NCBI GenBank assembly: GCA_937907415.1
Contig: CALCHY010000280.1
Span: 1 to 9,723 of the forward strand
Direction of reading: 5' to 3'
DNA from: an uncultured Trueperaceae bacterium
GTDB lineage: Bacteria; Deinococcota; Deinococci; Deinococcales; Trueperaceae
Length of the DNA stretch: 9,723 bases
The notes beneath the pieces were generated by a model. The model saw only the letters and a list, made by a program, of their open reading frames with translations, ran no database searches and was not told the DNA's origin. A program made the translations under genes and the position numbers. Below, piece after piece: positions 1-6,859 of this stretch; the first letter of the stretch is position 1, and every line of letters begins with the position of its first letter.

Positions 1-2
1 CC

Positions 3-608
3 ATCAAGGCCATATTCACGGACATCGGCGGCGTGCTGCTGACGAACGGCTGGGACCAGGCCGCCAGGGACCGCGCGTGCCAGAGGTTCGGGCTAGACGC
101 TGGTGAACTTCACGAGCGTCACCACCTGACCTTCGACACCTACGAGGAGGGCAAGCTCTCCCTCGACGAGTACCTCGAGCGGACCGTGTTCTTCGAGCCG
201 CGGGACTTCTCGCCGGCGGACTTCCGTGCGTTCATGTTCGCGCAGTCACGGGCCCTGCCCGACATGCTTGACTATCTGGCCGCCATCAAGGCCAAGTACG
301 CCCTCAAGGTCGTTGCCATCAGTAACGAGGGACGTGAACTGACGCAGCACCGCGTGCAGTCCTTCCACCTAGGCAGCGTGATCGACACGTTCGTGTCGTC
401 CTGCTTCGTCCATGTCCGCAAGCCAGACGCGGACATCTTCAACATGGCGCTGGACATGTCTCAAGTGGCTGCGGAGGAAGTCGTGTACCTCGACGATCGA
501 CCCATGTTCGTCGACGTGGCCCGCGGCCTTGGCCTCAACGGCCTGGTGCACAAATCGTTCGCCGGGACCAGGGCCGAGTTCGTGACGCTTGGCCTAGAGT
601 GGAGGTGA
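3..608 (+). CDS. HAD-superfamily hydrolase, 5' end outside the window
   Basis: The frame is open from the first complete codon at position 3, and the true start lies just upstream. The GTG at 33 is internal, because the conserved motif I comes before it. All four HAD motifs are visible, counting from the codon at 3. Motif I is FTDIGGVLL, with Asp7 as the expected nucleophile; the usual second acid is a Gly, as in some DxG-type HAD-IA proteins. Motif II is the Ser107-Asn108 turn in AISNEG, motif III is Lys140 in VRKPDADIF, and motif IV is Asp164-Asp165 in VYLDDRP. The helical insert between motifs I and II fits a small cap of subfamily I. The family is mostly cytosolic phosphatases and dehalogenase-like enzymes, and the substrate cannot be told from sequence. 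It ends about 40 nt before the dehydrogenase start region and may share its transcript. Confidence 0.88.
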   Translation: MKAIFTDIGGVLLTNGWDQAARDRACQRFGLDAGELHERHHLTFDTYEEGKLSLDEYLERTVFFEPRDFSPADFRAFMFAQSRALPDMLDYLAAIKAKYALKVVAISNEGRELTQHRVQSFHLGSVIDTFVSSCFVHVRKPDADIFNMALDMSQVAAEEVVYLDDRPMFVDVARGLGLNGLVHKSFAGTRAEFVTLGLEWR

Positions 609-633
609 TGGCCGCCAACAGCGCGGCCGCGCT

Positions 634-640
634 GAGGAGG
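634..640 (+). promoter_or_regulatory. Strong Shine-Dalgarno GAGGAGG before the amino-acid dehydrogenase
   Basis: GAGGAGG is a near-perfect anti-16S match. It lies 26 nt before the first in-frame ATG (667), which is too far to serve that codon. It sits 8 nt before an in-frame ATC at 649, and no ATG, GTG or TTG occurs in this frame at normal spacing. It therefore suggests that translation starts near 649. Confidence 0.6.
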
Positions 641-666
641 CGGGCACAATCGACACGCTGCACGAA

Positions 667-1689
667 ATGCAAGAGGCAGGACACGAGCAGGTCACCTACT
701 TCTACGATGAGGCCTCAGGACTGCGGGCGATCGTGGCCATCCACAGCACGCGCCTTGGACCTGCGCTCGGCGGCTGCCGCGTGTGGCCGTACGAGAGCGA
801 GGCAGCTGCCCTCAACGACGTCCTGCGCCTAAGCCGGGGCATGACGTACAAGAACGCCGCCATGGGCTTGCCGCTCGGCGGCGGCAAGGCCGTGATCATC
901 TCAGACCCCTTCACCGAGAAGACGCCCGCGCTATTCGAGGCGTTCGGGCGCGCCGTCGAGCGCCTTGGTGGGCGCTACATCACCGCCGAGGACGTCGGCA
1001 CCGAGCCTGCAGACATGGTCGCGGTCAACAGCCAGACCAAGCACGTGGTCGGGTTGCCATCCACTAGCGGTGATCCCTCGCCCGCGACGGCTTTCGGCGT
1101 CTTCAGCGGCATGAAGGCGGCGCTCGAGCACGCTTTCGGTAGTGGCGACGTGCGTGGTCGGCGCGTTGCCGTGCAGGGCTTGGGTGCCGTAGGCACGCAC
1201 CTCTGCGAGTTCCTCCACGAGGGCGGCGCACAACTCGTAGTCACCGACATCTCTCAAGCGCGCATCGACCACGCCGTCAGCGCGTTCGGGGCGACGGCGG
1301 TCGCGGCGAGCGACATCTACGACGTCGACTGCGACGTTTTCGCCCCCTGCGCCCTCGGGGCGGTCGTCAACGACGACACCCTGCCGCGGCTGAAGGTGCG
1401 CGTCATCGCCGGTTCCGCCAACAACCAGCTGGCTGAGGCGCGCCACGGTGAGGCGCTGCAGGCGCGGGGCATCGTCTACGCGCCCGACTTCATCATCAAC
1501 GGTGGTGGCGTCATCAACGTGGCGGACGAGCTGAAGCCGGGCGGGTACGACCGCGACAGGGCGTACGCGCAAGTGGCGCAGATCGGCGCCAAGGTCGCTC
1601 GCGCGCTGAAGCTGGCTGACGAACGCGGCATCTCGAGTGCCGCCGCGGCCGAGATCATGGCCGACGAGCGCCTCAAAGCGGCTGAGTAA
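667..1689 (+). CDS. Leucine/valine/phenylalanine-type amino-acid dehydrogenase (Glu/Leu/Phe/Val dehydrogenase family)
   Basis: It is expected to catalyse NAD-dependent reversible oxidative deamination of a branched-chain or aromatic amino acid to its 2-oxo acid plus ammonia, in the cytosol. In the 340-residue product from ATG 667, the N-terminal catalytic domain carries MTYK (Lys62), LGGGK (Lys74) and AEDVGT (Asp109). These match substrate and catalytic residues Lys68, Lys80 and Asp115 of Bacillus leucine dehydrogenase. The Rossmann fold begins at VQGLGAVG (169-176). APCALGAVVN and INGGGVINVADE are also conserved. Every catalytic residue is numbered six too low, and six codons upstream is an ATC (649) placed 8 nt after GAGGAGG. 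The real N-terminus is therefore probably at 649 and the ATG at 667 internal. Leucine dehydrogenase is my first choice; valine or phenylalanine preference cannot be excluded. Confidence 0.92.
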   Translation: MQEAGHEQVTYFYDEASGLRAIVAIHSTRLGPALGGCRVWPYESEAAALNDVLRLSRGMTYKNAAMGLPLGGGKAVIISDPFTEKTPALFEAFGRAVERLGGRYITAEDVGTEPADMVAVNSQTKHVVGLPSTSGDPSPATAFGVFSGMKAALEHAFGSGDVRGRRVAVQGLGAVGTHLCEFLHEGGAQLVVTDISQARIDHAVSAFGATAVAASDIYDVDCDVFAPCALGAVVNDDTLPRLKVRVIAGSANNQLAEARHGEALQARGIVYAPDFIINGGGVINVADELKPGGYDRDRAYAQVAQIGAKVARALKLADERGISSAAAAEIMADERLKAAE

Positions 1690-1690
1690 G

Positions 1691-1704
1691 ACGGCGGCAG
1701 CCGT
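1691..1704 (+). terminator. Weak terminator-like hairpin after the dehydrogenase
   Basis: ACGGC (1691-1695) and GCCGT (1700-1704) form a perfect 5-bp stem with a GGCA loop, 1 nt after the TAA stop. Only TTGGT follows, so there is no real U-tract. It may be a pause or 3'-end protecting structure rather than an efficient intrinsic terminator. Confidence 0.3.
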
Positions 1705-1742
1705 TGGTACATGTGTGGGCTGGAGCTGGCTGACGTCCGCAC

Positions 1743-1748
1743 TAGCAT
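1743..1748 (+). promoter_or_regulatory. Putative -10 hexamer (TAGCAT) of the AhpD-like gene
   Basis: TAGCAT fits the TANNNT -10 pattern and would place a transcript start near 1754-1756. That is just at the left arm of the 1756-1781 inverted repeat and about 58 nt before the ATG at 1814. No convincing -35 element was seen 17 nt upstream. Confidence 0.35.
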
Positions 1749-1755
1749 GAGGAGA

Positions 1756-1781
1756 CGCGGCCGGACGCTGAGCTGGCCGCG
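1756..1781 (+). repeat. 7-bp perfect inverted repeat in the leader of the AhpD-like gene
   Basis: CGCGGCC (1756-1762) and GGCCGCG (1775-1781) are perfect inverted repeats. The stem extends inward by one G-U and one G-C pair, which leaves an 8-nt loop. It lies between the putative -10 at 1743 and the Shine-Dalgarno at 1797. It could be an mRNA 5'-end stem-loop or a protein-binding site just downstream of the promoter. Confidence 0.45.
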
Positions 1782-1813
1782 ATCCGCATGCGTTGCAAGG
1801 AGTGGTGAGGACC

Positions 1814-2161
1814 ATGCCAGACGAACCGTTGTACCCAGCCGCGACCCGCGAGTTACGCCATCAGCGGCACGACCTAGCCCCCGAGATCGGTGACGCCTTC
1901 TCGGCGTTCAGCAAGGCCGTGTTCAAGGCGGGTGCGCTCGACGTCAAGACCAAGCAACTGCTCGCCGTTGCCGTCGCGCACGTGACGCAGTGCCCGTACT
2001 GCATCCGCGGTCACACGCGGGCGGCGTTGAAGGCCGGCGCCTCGCAACAAGAGATCATGGAAGCTATCTGGGTTGCCGCCGAGATGCGCGCGGGCGGCTC
2101 TTACGCTCACTCGAACCTGGCGCTCGACGTCATGAACGAGGTGGTCGCAGAAAGCGTCTAG
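1814..2161 (+). CDS. AhpD-like carboxymuconolactone decarboxylase family protein
   Basis: The product has 115 residues and is an all-helical AhpD/CMD-fold protein. The diagnostic motif is QCPYCIRGH, giving Cys60, Cys63 and His67 in the CxxC-x3-H arrangement of AhpD-type peroxidase and disulfide-reductase sites. It is followed by the conserved RAALKAGAS and EIMEAIWVAAEMRAGG. Members act as cytosolic antioxidant or thiol-redox proteins, usually as oligomers; the partner here is unknown and no AhpC gene is nearby. I chose ATG 1814 because it follows AAGGAG (1797-1802) and GTGAGG (1805-1810). The in-frame TTG at 1793 and GTG at 1805 lie before or inside these purine-rich elements and would add residues not typical of the family. 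Its TAG stop is interleaved with the stop of the convergent transporter. Confidence 0.88.
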   Translation: MPDEPLYPAATRELRHQRHDLAPEIGDAFSAFSKAVFKAGALDVKTKQLLAVAVAHVTQCPYCIRGHTRAALKAGASQQEIMEAIWVAAEMRAGGSYAHSNLALDVMNEVVAESV

Positions 2162-3462
2162 CCCGGTTCGTGGCCTGCCAGCGCGGCCGCGGGCCGCCCA
2201 GCAGCGCGCGTGAGAGGCAAGTAGAGCAGCGCCCCCAGCGCTAGCAGCCCGCCACTTACCGTCCAGGCCAGCGCGATCGACGTGGCGCCCGCGAGCGCCC
2301 CAAGCGCGACGCTGCCGACGAATGCGCCCAGAAAGCCGACGAGCGACTGCACCGAGAGCATGACGGAGCGGTGCGAACCTGGCACCTGCTCGTTGAAGAG
2401 GGTGGCGTGCGGCGACGACCCGGCCGAGCGCGTGACGTACGTCAGCCAGAACAGCCCCGTTGCCGCCGCTACTCCGCCTTGCGCTGCGAGGAGGAGGAAG
2501 GCGCCGCCCTGCAGGAGTTGAAACAGCCCGGCCACCAGCGCGTAGCGCTTCTTGAGCAACTGGGAGAGTGGGGTGGCGACAAGGTTGCCGAGCATGCCCA
2601 TCGCGAAGCTGCCCGCGAGGACGACGCCGAACACGATGGTGTTGTCGGGCGTGGCGCCACCCAGGCGCTGGGCGAAGAACGGCTGCCACAGGTTCTCGGA
2701 CGCTATCAGCGCGATGCCAGCGACCAGATCGACGCCAAGCAGCAGGAGCAGGGTGCGGTTGGCGCTGGTCAGCCTGGCGGCGCCAACCACGATGGTGCCG
2801 AGTGACCGGAAGCCGCGGCCGAAGCTGGCGAGCGGGCCGCCGTCACGCGCGCGCTCCGGCGCGAGGGCTCTAGGCGCCTCCTTCACGACCACGGCGGTGA
2901 GCGCCAGCACTACGCAGCTAGCCGCGAGCGACGCCACCAGGGTCATCGAGAGCGGCGTGAACACCGCCAACTCGTTCTGCGGCAGATAGCCGAACAACTT
3001 TGGCAGTGCGCTGCCGGCCAGGGTGCCGACCGCCAACGCGGCGAGGTTCCAGGCGTTGGCAGCAGCCAACGGCGGTTGCAGGTCGACGTGAGGGTTCTCG
3101 GCCTGGAGGGCGTCTATGAACCAGGCCTCGAGGGCGCCGGAGGCGAAGGCGCGCGACACCCCGAACAGCACGCCGTATGCGAGGAACATGGGCAGGCCGA
3201 AGGCGAACAGGAACACGGCCTTGGCGACGATCCCTATCGCGCCGGCCAGCAGGTAGATGCGTTTGCGCCCGAGGGCGTCCGCCATGGCCCCGGACGGCAG
3301 CTCGAGCACCACCACCGTCAGCGAGTAGATGCCGATGAAGTAGCCGACCTGCGCGAGGCTCAGGCCGCGCGACTGTGCCAGCAGCACCATGACGGCCATG
3401 GGCACGACGTTGGCGAACCAGTTCAGTGAACTTACGAGGTAGTAGGTTGGGCGTAATCCCAT
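2158..3462 (-). CDS. Major facilitator superfamily transporter
   Basis: This 434-residue inner-membrane protein has about twelve hydrophobic segments in two halves. They lie roughly at 15-31, 40-57, 70-88, 91-110, 134-152, 170-193, then 236-254, 274-296, 305-326, 328-345, 365-390 and 394-416, with a charged cytoplasmic loop at 194-230. MFS motif A is clear between segments 2 and 3 (GAMADALGRKR, 58-68), and SGALEAWFID (108-117) follows segment 4. This layout resembles drug or small-solute exporters, but the substrate is not predictable. The start ATG at 3462-3460 has no Shine-Dalgarno. A TAGGCT -10 on the minus strand (3486-3481) would give only a roughly 12-nt leader. The start codon lies inside a 14-bp palindrome. 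It is divergent from a winged-helix regulator that probably controls it, and its stop overlaps the stop of the AhpD-like gene. Confidence 0.9.
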   Translation of the reverse strand: MGLRPTYYLVSSLNWFANVVPMAVMVLLAQSRGLSLAQVGYFIGIYSLTVVVLELPSGAMADALGRKRIYLLAGAIGIVAKAVFLFAFGLPMFLAYGVLFGVSRAFASGALEAWFIDALQAENPHVDLQPPLAAANAWNLAALAVGTLAGSALPKLFGYLPQNELAVFTPLSMTLVASLAASCVVLALTAVVVKEAPRALAPERARDGGPLASFGRGFRSLGTIVVGAARLTSANRTLLLLLGVDLVAGIALIASENLWQPFFAQRLGGATPDNTIVFGVVLAGSFAMGMLGNLVATPLSQLLKKRYALVAGLFQLLQGGAFLLLAAQGGVAAATGLFWLTYVTRSAGSSPHATLFNEQVPGSHRSVMLSVQSLVGFLGAFVGSVALGALAGATSIALAWTVSGGLLALGALLYLPLTRAAGRPAAALAGHEPG

Positions 3463-3472
3463 GCGCGCATGG
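3459..3472. promoter_or_regulatory. 14-bp perfect palindrome over the transporter start codon, operator candidate
   Basis: CCATGCGCGCATGG reads identically on both strands; symmetry breaks on both sides (C at 3458, T at 3473). It lies downstream of the minus-strand -10 and includes the MFS ATG. A dimeric regulator bound here would block transporter transcription or initiation, and the winged-helix protein encoded next door is the natural candidate. Confidence 0.5.
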
Positions 3473-3479
3473 TGGGTGT

Positions 3480-3486
3480 TAGCCTA
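3480..3486. promoter_or_regulatory. Shared divergent -10 element (TAGCCTA)
   Basis: TAGCCT (3480-3485, plus) and TAGGCT (3486-3481, minus) are both TANNNT hexamers overlapping by five bases. On the plus strand the hexamer ends exactly 7 nt before ATG 3493, the spacing expected of a leaderless mRNA. On the minus strand it lies 18 nt before the MFS ATG. One symmetric element may thus serve both genes. Confidence 0.5.
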
Positions 3487-3492
3487 CTGTGA

Positions 3493-4176
3493 ATGATAGG
3501 CCCGGATTCAGGTAGACCGAGAGAGGCTTTCACCGTCAGCGACCCGGAGCAGGCGCGGCTGCTAAGCGAACCGCGCTTCCAGGAGGCGTTCCGCCCGTTC
3601 CTCGCTCGCGAACTCAGCGCCAGCGCCGCCGCCGCCGAACTCGGCGTCGACCTGAACGCCATGCTCTACCGCATCCGCGTGCTGAGCAAGGCCGGCCTGC
3701 TGCAGGTGGTGCGCCGCGAGGAGCGCAAGGGGCGGCCCATCAAGATCTACCGCTCCGTGCACGACGCCTACTTCGTGCCTTACGAGGCCACGCCGTTCGC
3801 CGACCTGGAGGAGCGCCTGTGGCAGCAGCAGCTCCCCGAGCTGCGCGAGCGGACGCGCGTCCAGGCGCGCCGGTTGCGGGCGGGTGGCTTCTACGGCCAG
3901 AACCTCTTTCGTAACGAGCACGGCGAGACCTGGGTGCAGAGCGGGGTGAGCGGGGGAGAGGAAGTCGACTGGCTCGACCCGCAGCGCACCGCCAGCATCG
4001 ACTACTGGACGGACCTCCTCTTGACCGACGCGGAGAGCCGCGAAGTTCAGTTGACGCTGTACGAGCTCCTGCAACGCTACCGGCCCGATGGCGCGGCGGA
4101 CGCGCACAGCGGCGCGCTGCCGGCCGACAAGCAGCGCTTCAGGTTGAACGTGGCGTTCGTGCCGCTAGATGAGTAG
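3493..4176 (+). CDS. Winged-helix (ArsR-like) transcriptional regulator
   Basis: The product has 227 residues. A winged helix-turn-helix is visible at about 22-90. It comprises helices through RPFLARELSASAAAAELGV, a recognition-helix region NAMLYRIRVLSKAGLL (55-70), and a basic wing, RREERKGRPIKIYRS (74-88), followed by AYFVPYE. The remaining 130 residues are a charged, helix-rich domain with Trp-rich stretches (ETWVQSG, VDWLDP, IDYWTDLL) that I do not recognise; it may sense a ligand or mediate dimerisation. There is no Shine-Dalgarno before ATG 3493, and TAGCCT stands 7 nt upstream, so the mRNA is probably leaderless. Divergence from the MFS gene, with a palindrome between them, suggests local control of the transporter, as is common for such pairs. 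The regulated target and the inducer are inferred or unknown. Confidence 0.78.
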   Translation: MIGPDSGRPREAFTVSDPEQARLLSEPRFQEAFRPFLARELSASAAAAELGVDLNAMLYRIRVLSKAGLLQVVRREERKGRPIKIYRSVHDAYFVPYEATPFADLEERLWQQQLPELRERTRVQARRLRAGGFYGQNLFRNEHGETWVQSGVSGGEEVDWLDPQRTASIDYWTDLLLTDAESREVQLTLYELLQRYRPDGAADAHSGALPADKQRFRLNVAFVPLDE

Positions 4177-4441
4177 CCGTGGCGCGCCCATCACCGACAC
4201 CAGACGACGCCCCGGCTATCGTGCCGCCAAGCGACCGGATGGAGTCGCCACCTAGCGCTCCTTGCTCGGCCCATCCTCCTGCCACTTCCTGACGGTTCTC
4301 GTCCCCCGGGTCCCTGCGCAACGGCTGAACTAAGTCGCGTTCATGGTGGCGACACCAATTCACGGGCTGGGTTCCCGACTCCCTGGAGTTACTCCTGCGG
4401 CTCGGTTCCTCCCACGGAAGCGCCGATGTTAGGGGAAGATC
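4177..4441 (+). other. 265-bp intergenic leader upstream of the lipoprotein pair
   Basis: No gene or clear -10 was found here. Three small structures stand out. TGGTG-GCGA-CACCA (4344-4357) is a 5-bp stem with a GNRA-type loop. CGGG (4363-4366) can pair with CCCG (4374-4377). ACTCC-N2-GGAGT (4378-4389) is a short palindrome followed by another ACTCC (4391-4395). AGGGGA (4431-4436) is a well-placed Shine-Dalgarno, 5 nt before ATG 4442. It matches no riboswitch class that I can recognise. Confidence 0.4.
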
Positions 4442-6859
4442 ATGAAGCACCGGTGGTTGTTCGCGCTCGTGGCTGGGCTCGTGGTGGTCTTGGTGGCGGC
4501 GTGTGGTGGCCCCCCAAGCGGCTCCGGCCCGGTCATCAGCGCTTTTGCCGCCAACCCAGCGACCATAGCTAGCGGCTCCGAGAGCACCTTGTCCTGGTCT
4601 GTCACTGGTGCTAGCAGCCTTAAGCTCGATCCCGGCGGCATCGACGTTAGCGGCAAGACGAGCCAGCTAGTTGCGCCGATAGTGACGACCAGTTACACCC
4701 TGACGGCTACCGGCAGCTCGGGCAGCAGCAAGGCGACCACCACCGTAACGGTGGACATGACCGGCACGACCACCTCGGGGACCATCCGGGCAGCGCAGGG
4801 CGGCACCCTCGCACTGGCTGGCGCCACTCTCGACATCCCCGCTGGCGCGTTGAACCAAGACACCTTGGTGACGCTGGTCGTGAGCGACGCACCAACCGCA
4901 CAGGACCAGAACCCCTTGAAGCCCGCCGGCCCACGGGTCGGCGTCGACCTCGGTGGAGCCCTGCTCGGCGCCCCGGCGAGCCTCACCCTGCCGTTCACCG
5001 AAGGCGCTGACCAGCTGTACGTGGTGACCGAAAGCGGAGCAACGACGACCGGTGACGAGATGCCAGGGGTGAGGGTCCACTCCGCGGCCGTGGCGGGCGG
5101 TAGCGCCGCCGTGGACATGACGCGCGCCGCCACCTACGCGGTGCAGGCCATAGCCAACGCCCCGGCTCCGCTGGCGCTCGCGCCAGCGGCCGAAGGTAGA
5201 GGCAACGTCTCCTTACAGGTGCCTTTCTACTGGCAGGCGGGCCTGCCGTGGTGCAGCCCTACCTCCACGTCCATGTACCTCAACTACTTCCAGCCGCTAC
5301 CTGGCTTCGCCGGTACGCCGGTAGCACCGGGCGGGTTGGTCAGCAACTACGGGCTGGCAGGGTTGCTCGGCCAGGACTCCAGCAGCGGTTCGTGGCCGGT
5401 GTCGTTCCTGCAGGCCGTCAACGTGCCAACTGAACTCTACAGTTGGCTAGTGTGGGACGCCGACCTCATCCCAAGCGCCCCCTTCACGAGCTACATCGTG
5501 CTTGCGACAACGGGCGTGTTCGGGCTTGGCCCCATGCGTCCGGTGCTCACCACCTCGGACAAGATCGCCCACGCGTTCGTCATCACGGGCCTGAGTGCGG
5601 ATGGCATCTTCATCAACGACAGCAACGCGCGTTGGAGCGGCACGCACCCGTCCATGACGTGGGACCAGTTCAAGACTCAGAACGAGATCGGTACCACGGC
5701 GACGGAGTTGGGCACGATGCTGGTGCTGGCCGACCCCCGCCCCGAGAACGCGCGGCGCGGGTCCTTGGAGTTGGGGCCGCGCACGGCCGAGGACACCTTC
5801 CGCACCGTCCGCTTCACGAACCCGAGCGGCTCCCTCATCGCCGACTGGGCCTGGGACGGCAACCCGTACCGCAACGGCTACTACTTCGTCGACCAGACCA
5901 ACCCGACCACGTGGCCGCTTGACAACGAGTTCGGGCGGGTACTGCCGCGCTCAAGTCAGTTGCAGGCGCGCTTCAACGTCGTCAACATCACGGAGAACCT
6001 CTACGTTTACGACGTCGTGGCGCGGTTCTACCTGAACGATACTTTCAAGCTCGAGCGCACGGATACCGTGACCATGACGCCATACTCCAGGGCGGAGGTC
6101 GACCTCGACTTCGGCAACTTGGCTACGGCGGTTGGCGCAATCACCGCCCCGACGACCGGGCGCCTCGAGATCAACTTGAGTCAGGGCGGCGTCGTCCAGG
6201 ACGTGAAGCACGTGTCGTTCCGGCTTGGGCCCAACCCAGTTGGTGGGATAACGGTCGAGGTCCCGCAGCCTTCGATACTGGTCGACGGCGAGCGAGTGGG
6301 CTTCGTGACCCTCAGGGACGTGCCCATCACCTTGCAGAGCAGCAGTTATGACGTCTACGCCCAACCCGACGGCGTGGTGCCTGCTGGGCGGCTGAGTTGG
6401 ACGGAGAGTGGCGCCGCGCTTGGCACCGGCAGGTCCTTGATGCGGGCGTTCGGCACCACCGGCAACCACACCGTCACCCTCACCGGAACGGGCGAGTACG
6501 GCGCTACGGCCAGCGCCAGCGCGACCATCAAGGTCATCGACCCGGTGCGCGTCAACGGCGAAGTCGTCATCGACTACCCGACTAATGGCACCGGCATAGC
6601 GATATCGACGTTCGGTCCGGTGACCGTCAACCTGGTCGGCCACGCTACCTACACCGACGGCACCCCGGTGCCGAGCGACCGGCTCTACTGGTCGGGTCCA
6701 GGCGGCGCCGACCTGGGCACGGGTTCCGGCACCGCGACGACCGTTCCCGGTCGCTGCTCGACCCACAGTTACAGTTTCGGTCTCACCGCGCGGACCGCAG
6801 ACGGCAGCCCCATCGGGACCAAGTCCGTCACCATCCAGATCTTCGGGCCGCCATGCTGA
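4442..6859 (+). CDS. Multidomain lipoprotein with Ig-like, ZU5-like and C39-like cysteine peptidase domains
   Basis: The 805-residue product has a lipoprotein signal peptide: basic MKHR, a hydrophobic core and lipobox LVAAC, so lipidation is expected at Cys21. It should therefore be anchored outside the cytoplasm. After that come an Ig-like domain (about 30-105, with LSWSV and TTSYTLTATG) and a ZU5-like module (about 113-236, with LDIPAGAL and ASLTLPF). A papain-fold C39-like domain follows (about 254-432): Gln265 and Cys271 six residues apart as in papain (QAGLPWCSPTS), His377 (AHAFVITG) and Asp393 (FINDSN). The catalytic set looks intact, so protease, amidase or transpeptidase activity is possible. 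A beta-rich region (438-600) is unrecognised. Two more Ig-like domains follow (about 605-700 and 703-801). Cys772 and Cys805 may form a disulfide. It overlaps the next gene by 7 nt. The domain calls are by eye and the substrate is unknown. Confidence 0.85.
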   Translation: MKHRWLFALVAGLVVVLVAACGGPPSGSGPVISAFAANPATIASGSESTLSWSVTGASSLKLDPGGIDVSGKTSQLVAPIVTTSYTLTATGSSGSSKATTTVTVDMTGTTTSGTIRAAQGGTLALAGATLDIPAGALNQDTLVTLVVSDAPTAQDQNPLKPAGPRVGVDLGGALLGAPASLTLPFTEGADQLYVVTESGATTTGDEMPGVRVHSAAVAGGSAAVDMTRAATYAVQAIANAPAPLALAPAAEGRGNVSLQVPFYWQAGLPWCSPTSTSMYLNYFQPLPGFAGTPVAPGGLVSNYGLAGLLGQDSSSGSWPVSFLQAVNVPTELYSWLVWDADLIPSAPFTSYIVLATTGVFGLGPMRPVLTTSDKIAHAFVITGLSADGIFINDSNARWSGTHPSMTWDQFKTQNEIGTTATELGTMLVLADPRPENARRGSLELGPRTAEDTFRTVRFTNPSGSLIADWAWDGNPYRNGYYFVDQTNPTTWPLDNEFGRVLPRSSQLQARFNVVNITENLYVYDVVARFYLNDTFKLERTDTVTMTPYSRAEVDLDFGNLATAVGAITAPTTGRLEINLSQGGVVQDVKHVSFRLGPNPVGGITVEVPQPSILVDGERVGFVTLRDVPITLQSSSYDVYAQPDGVVPAGRLSWTESGAALGTGRSLMRAFGTTGNHTVTLTGTGEYGATASASATIKVIDPVRVNGEVVIDYPTNGTGIAISTFGPVTVNLVGHATYTDGTPVPSDRLYWSGPGGADLGTGSGTATTVPGRCSTHSYSFGLTARTADGSPIGTKSVTIQIFGPPC

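Noticed and set aside
599..832. Plus-strand ORF starting at the end of the HAD gene, including a TGATG overlap at 606-610
   Set aside because: It runs through the dehydrogenase in another frame, with an Arg/Ser/Ala-rich product. The dehydrogenase frame contains the conserved catalytic motifs.
931..1815. Long minus-strand ORF (294 codons) opposite the dehydrogenase
   Set aside because: It is the antisense of a well-conserved enzyme in high-GC DNA, is rich in Arg, Val and Ala, and shows no recognisable domain. Similar shadows occur at 1874-2689 and 5951-6766 on the minus strand.
3432..3470. Twelve-codon minus-strand ORF (ATG at 3470) overlapping the transporter start
   Set aside because: Both ATGs follow from the palindrome's symmetry. 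No Shine-Dalgarno precedes it, and its distance from the -10 does not give a clean leaderless start.
3469..3508. Possible attachment site or mobile-element edge in the divergent region
   Set aside because: No integrase, transposase, target duplication or direct repeat pair was found anywhere in the window.
4364..4384. GGGTTCCCGACTCCC resembles a tRNA T-arm
   Set aside because: The loop lacks the GTTCRA pattern, and no acceptor, D or anticodon arms can be drawn around it.
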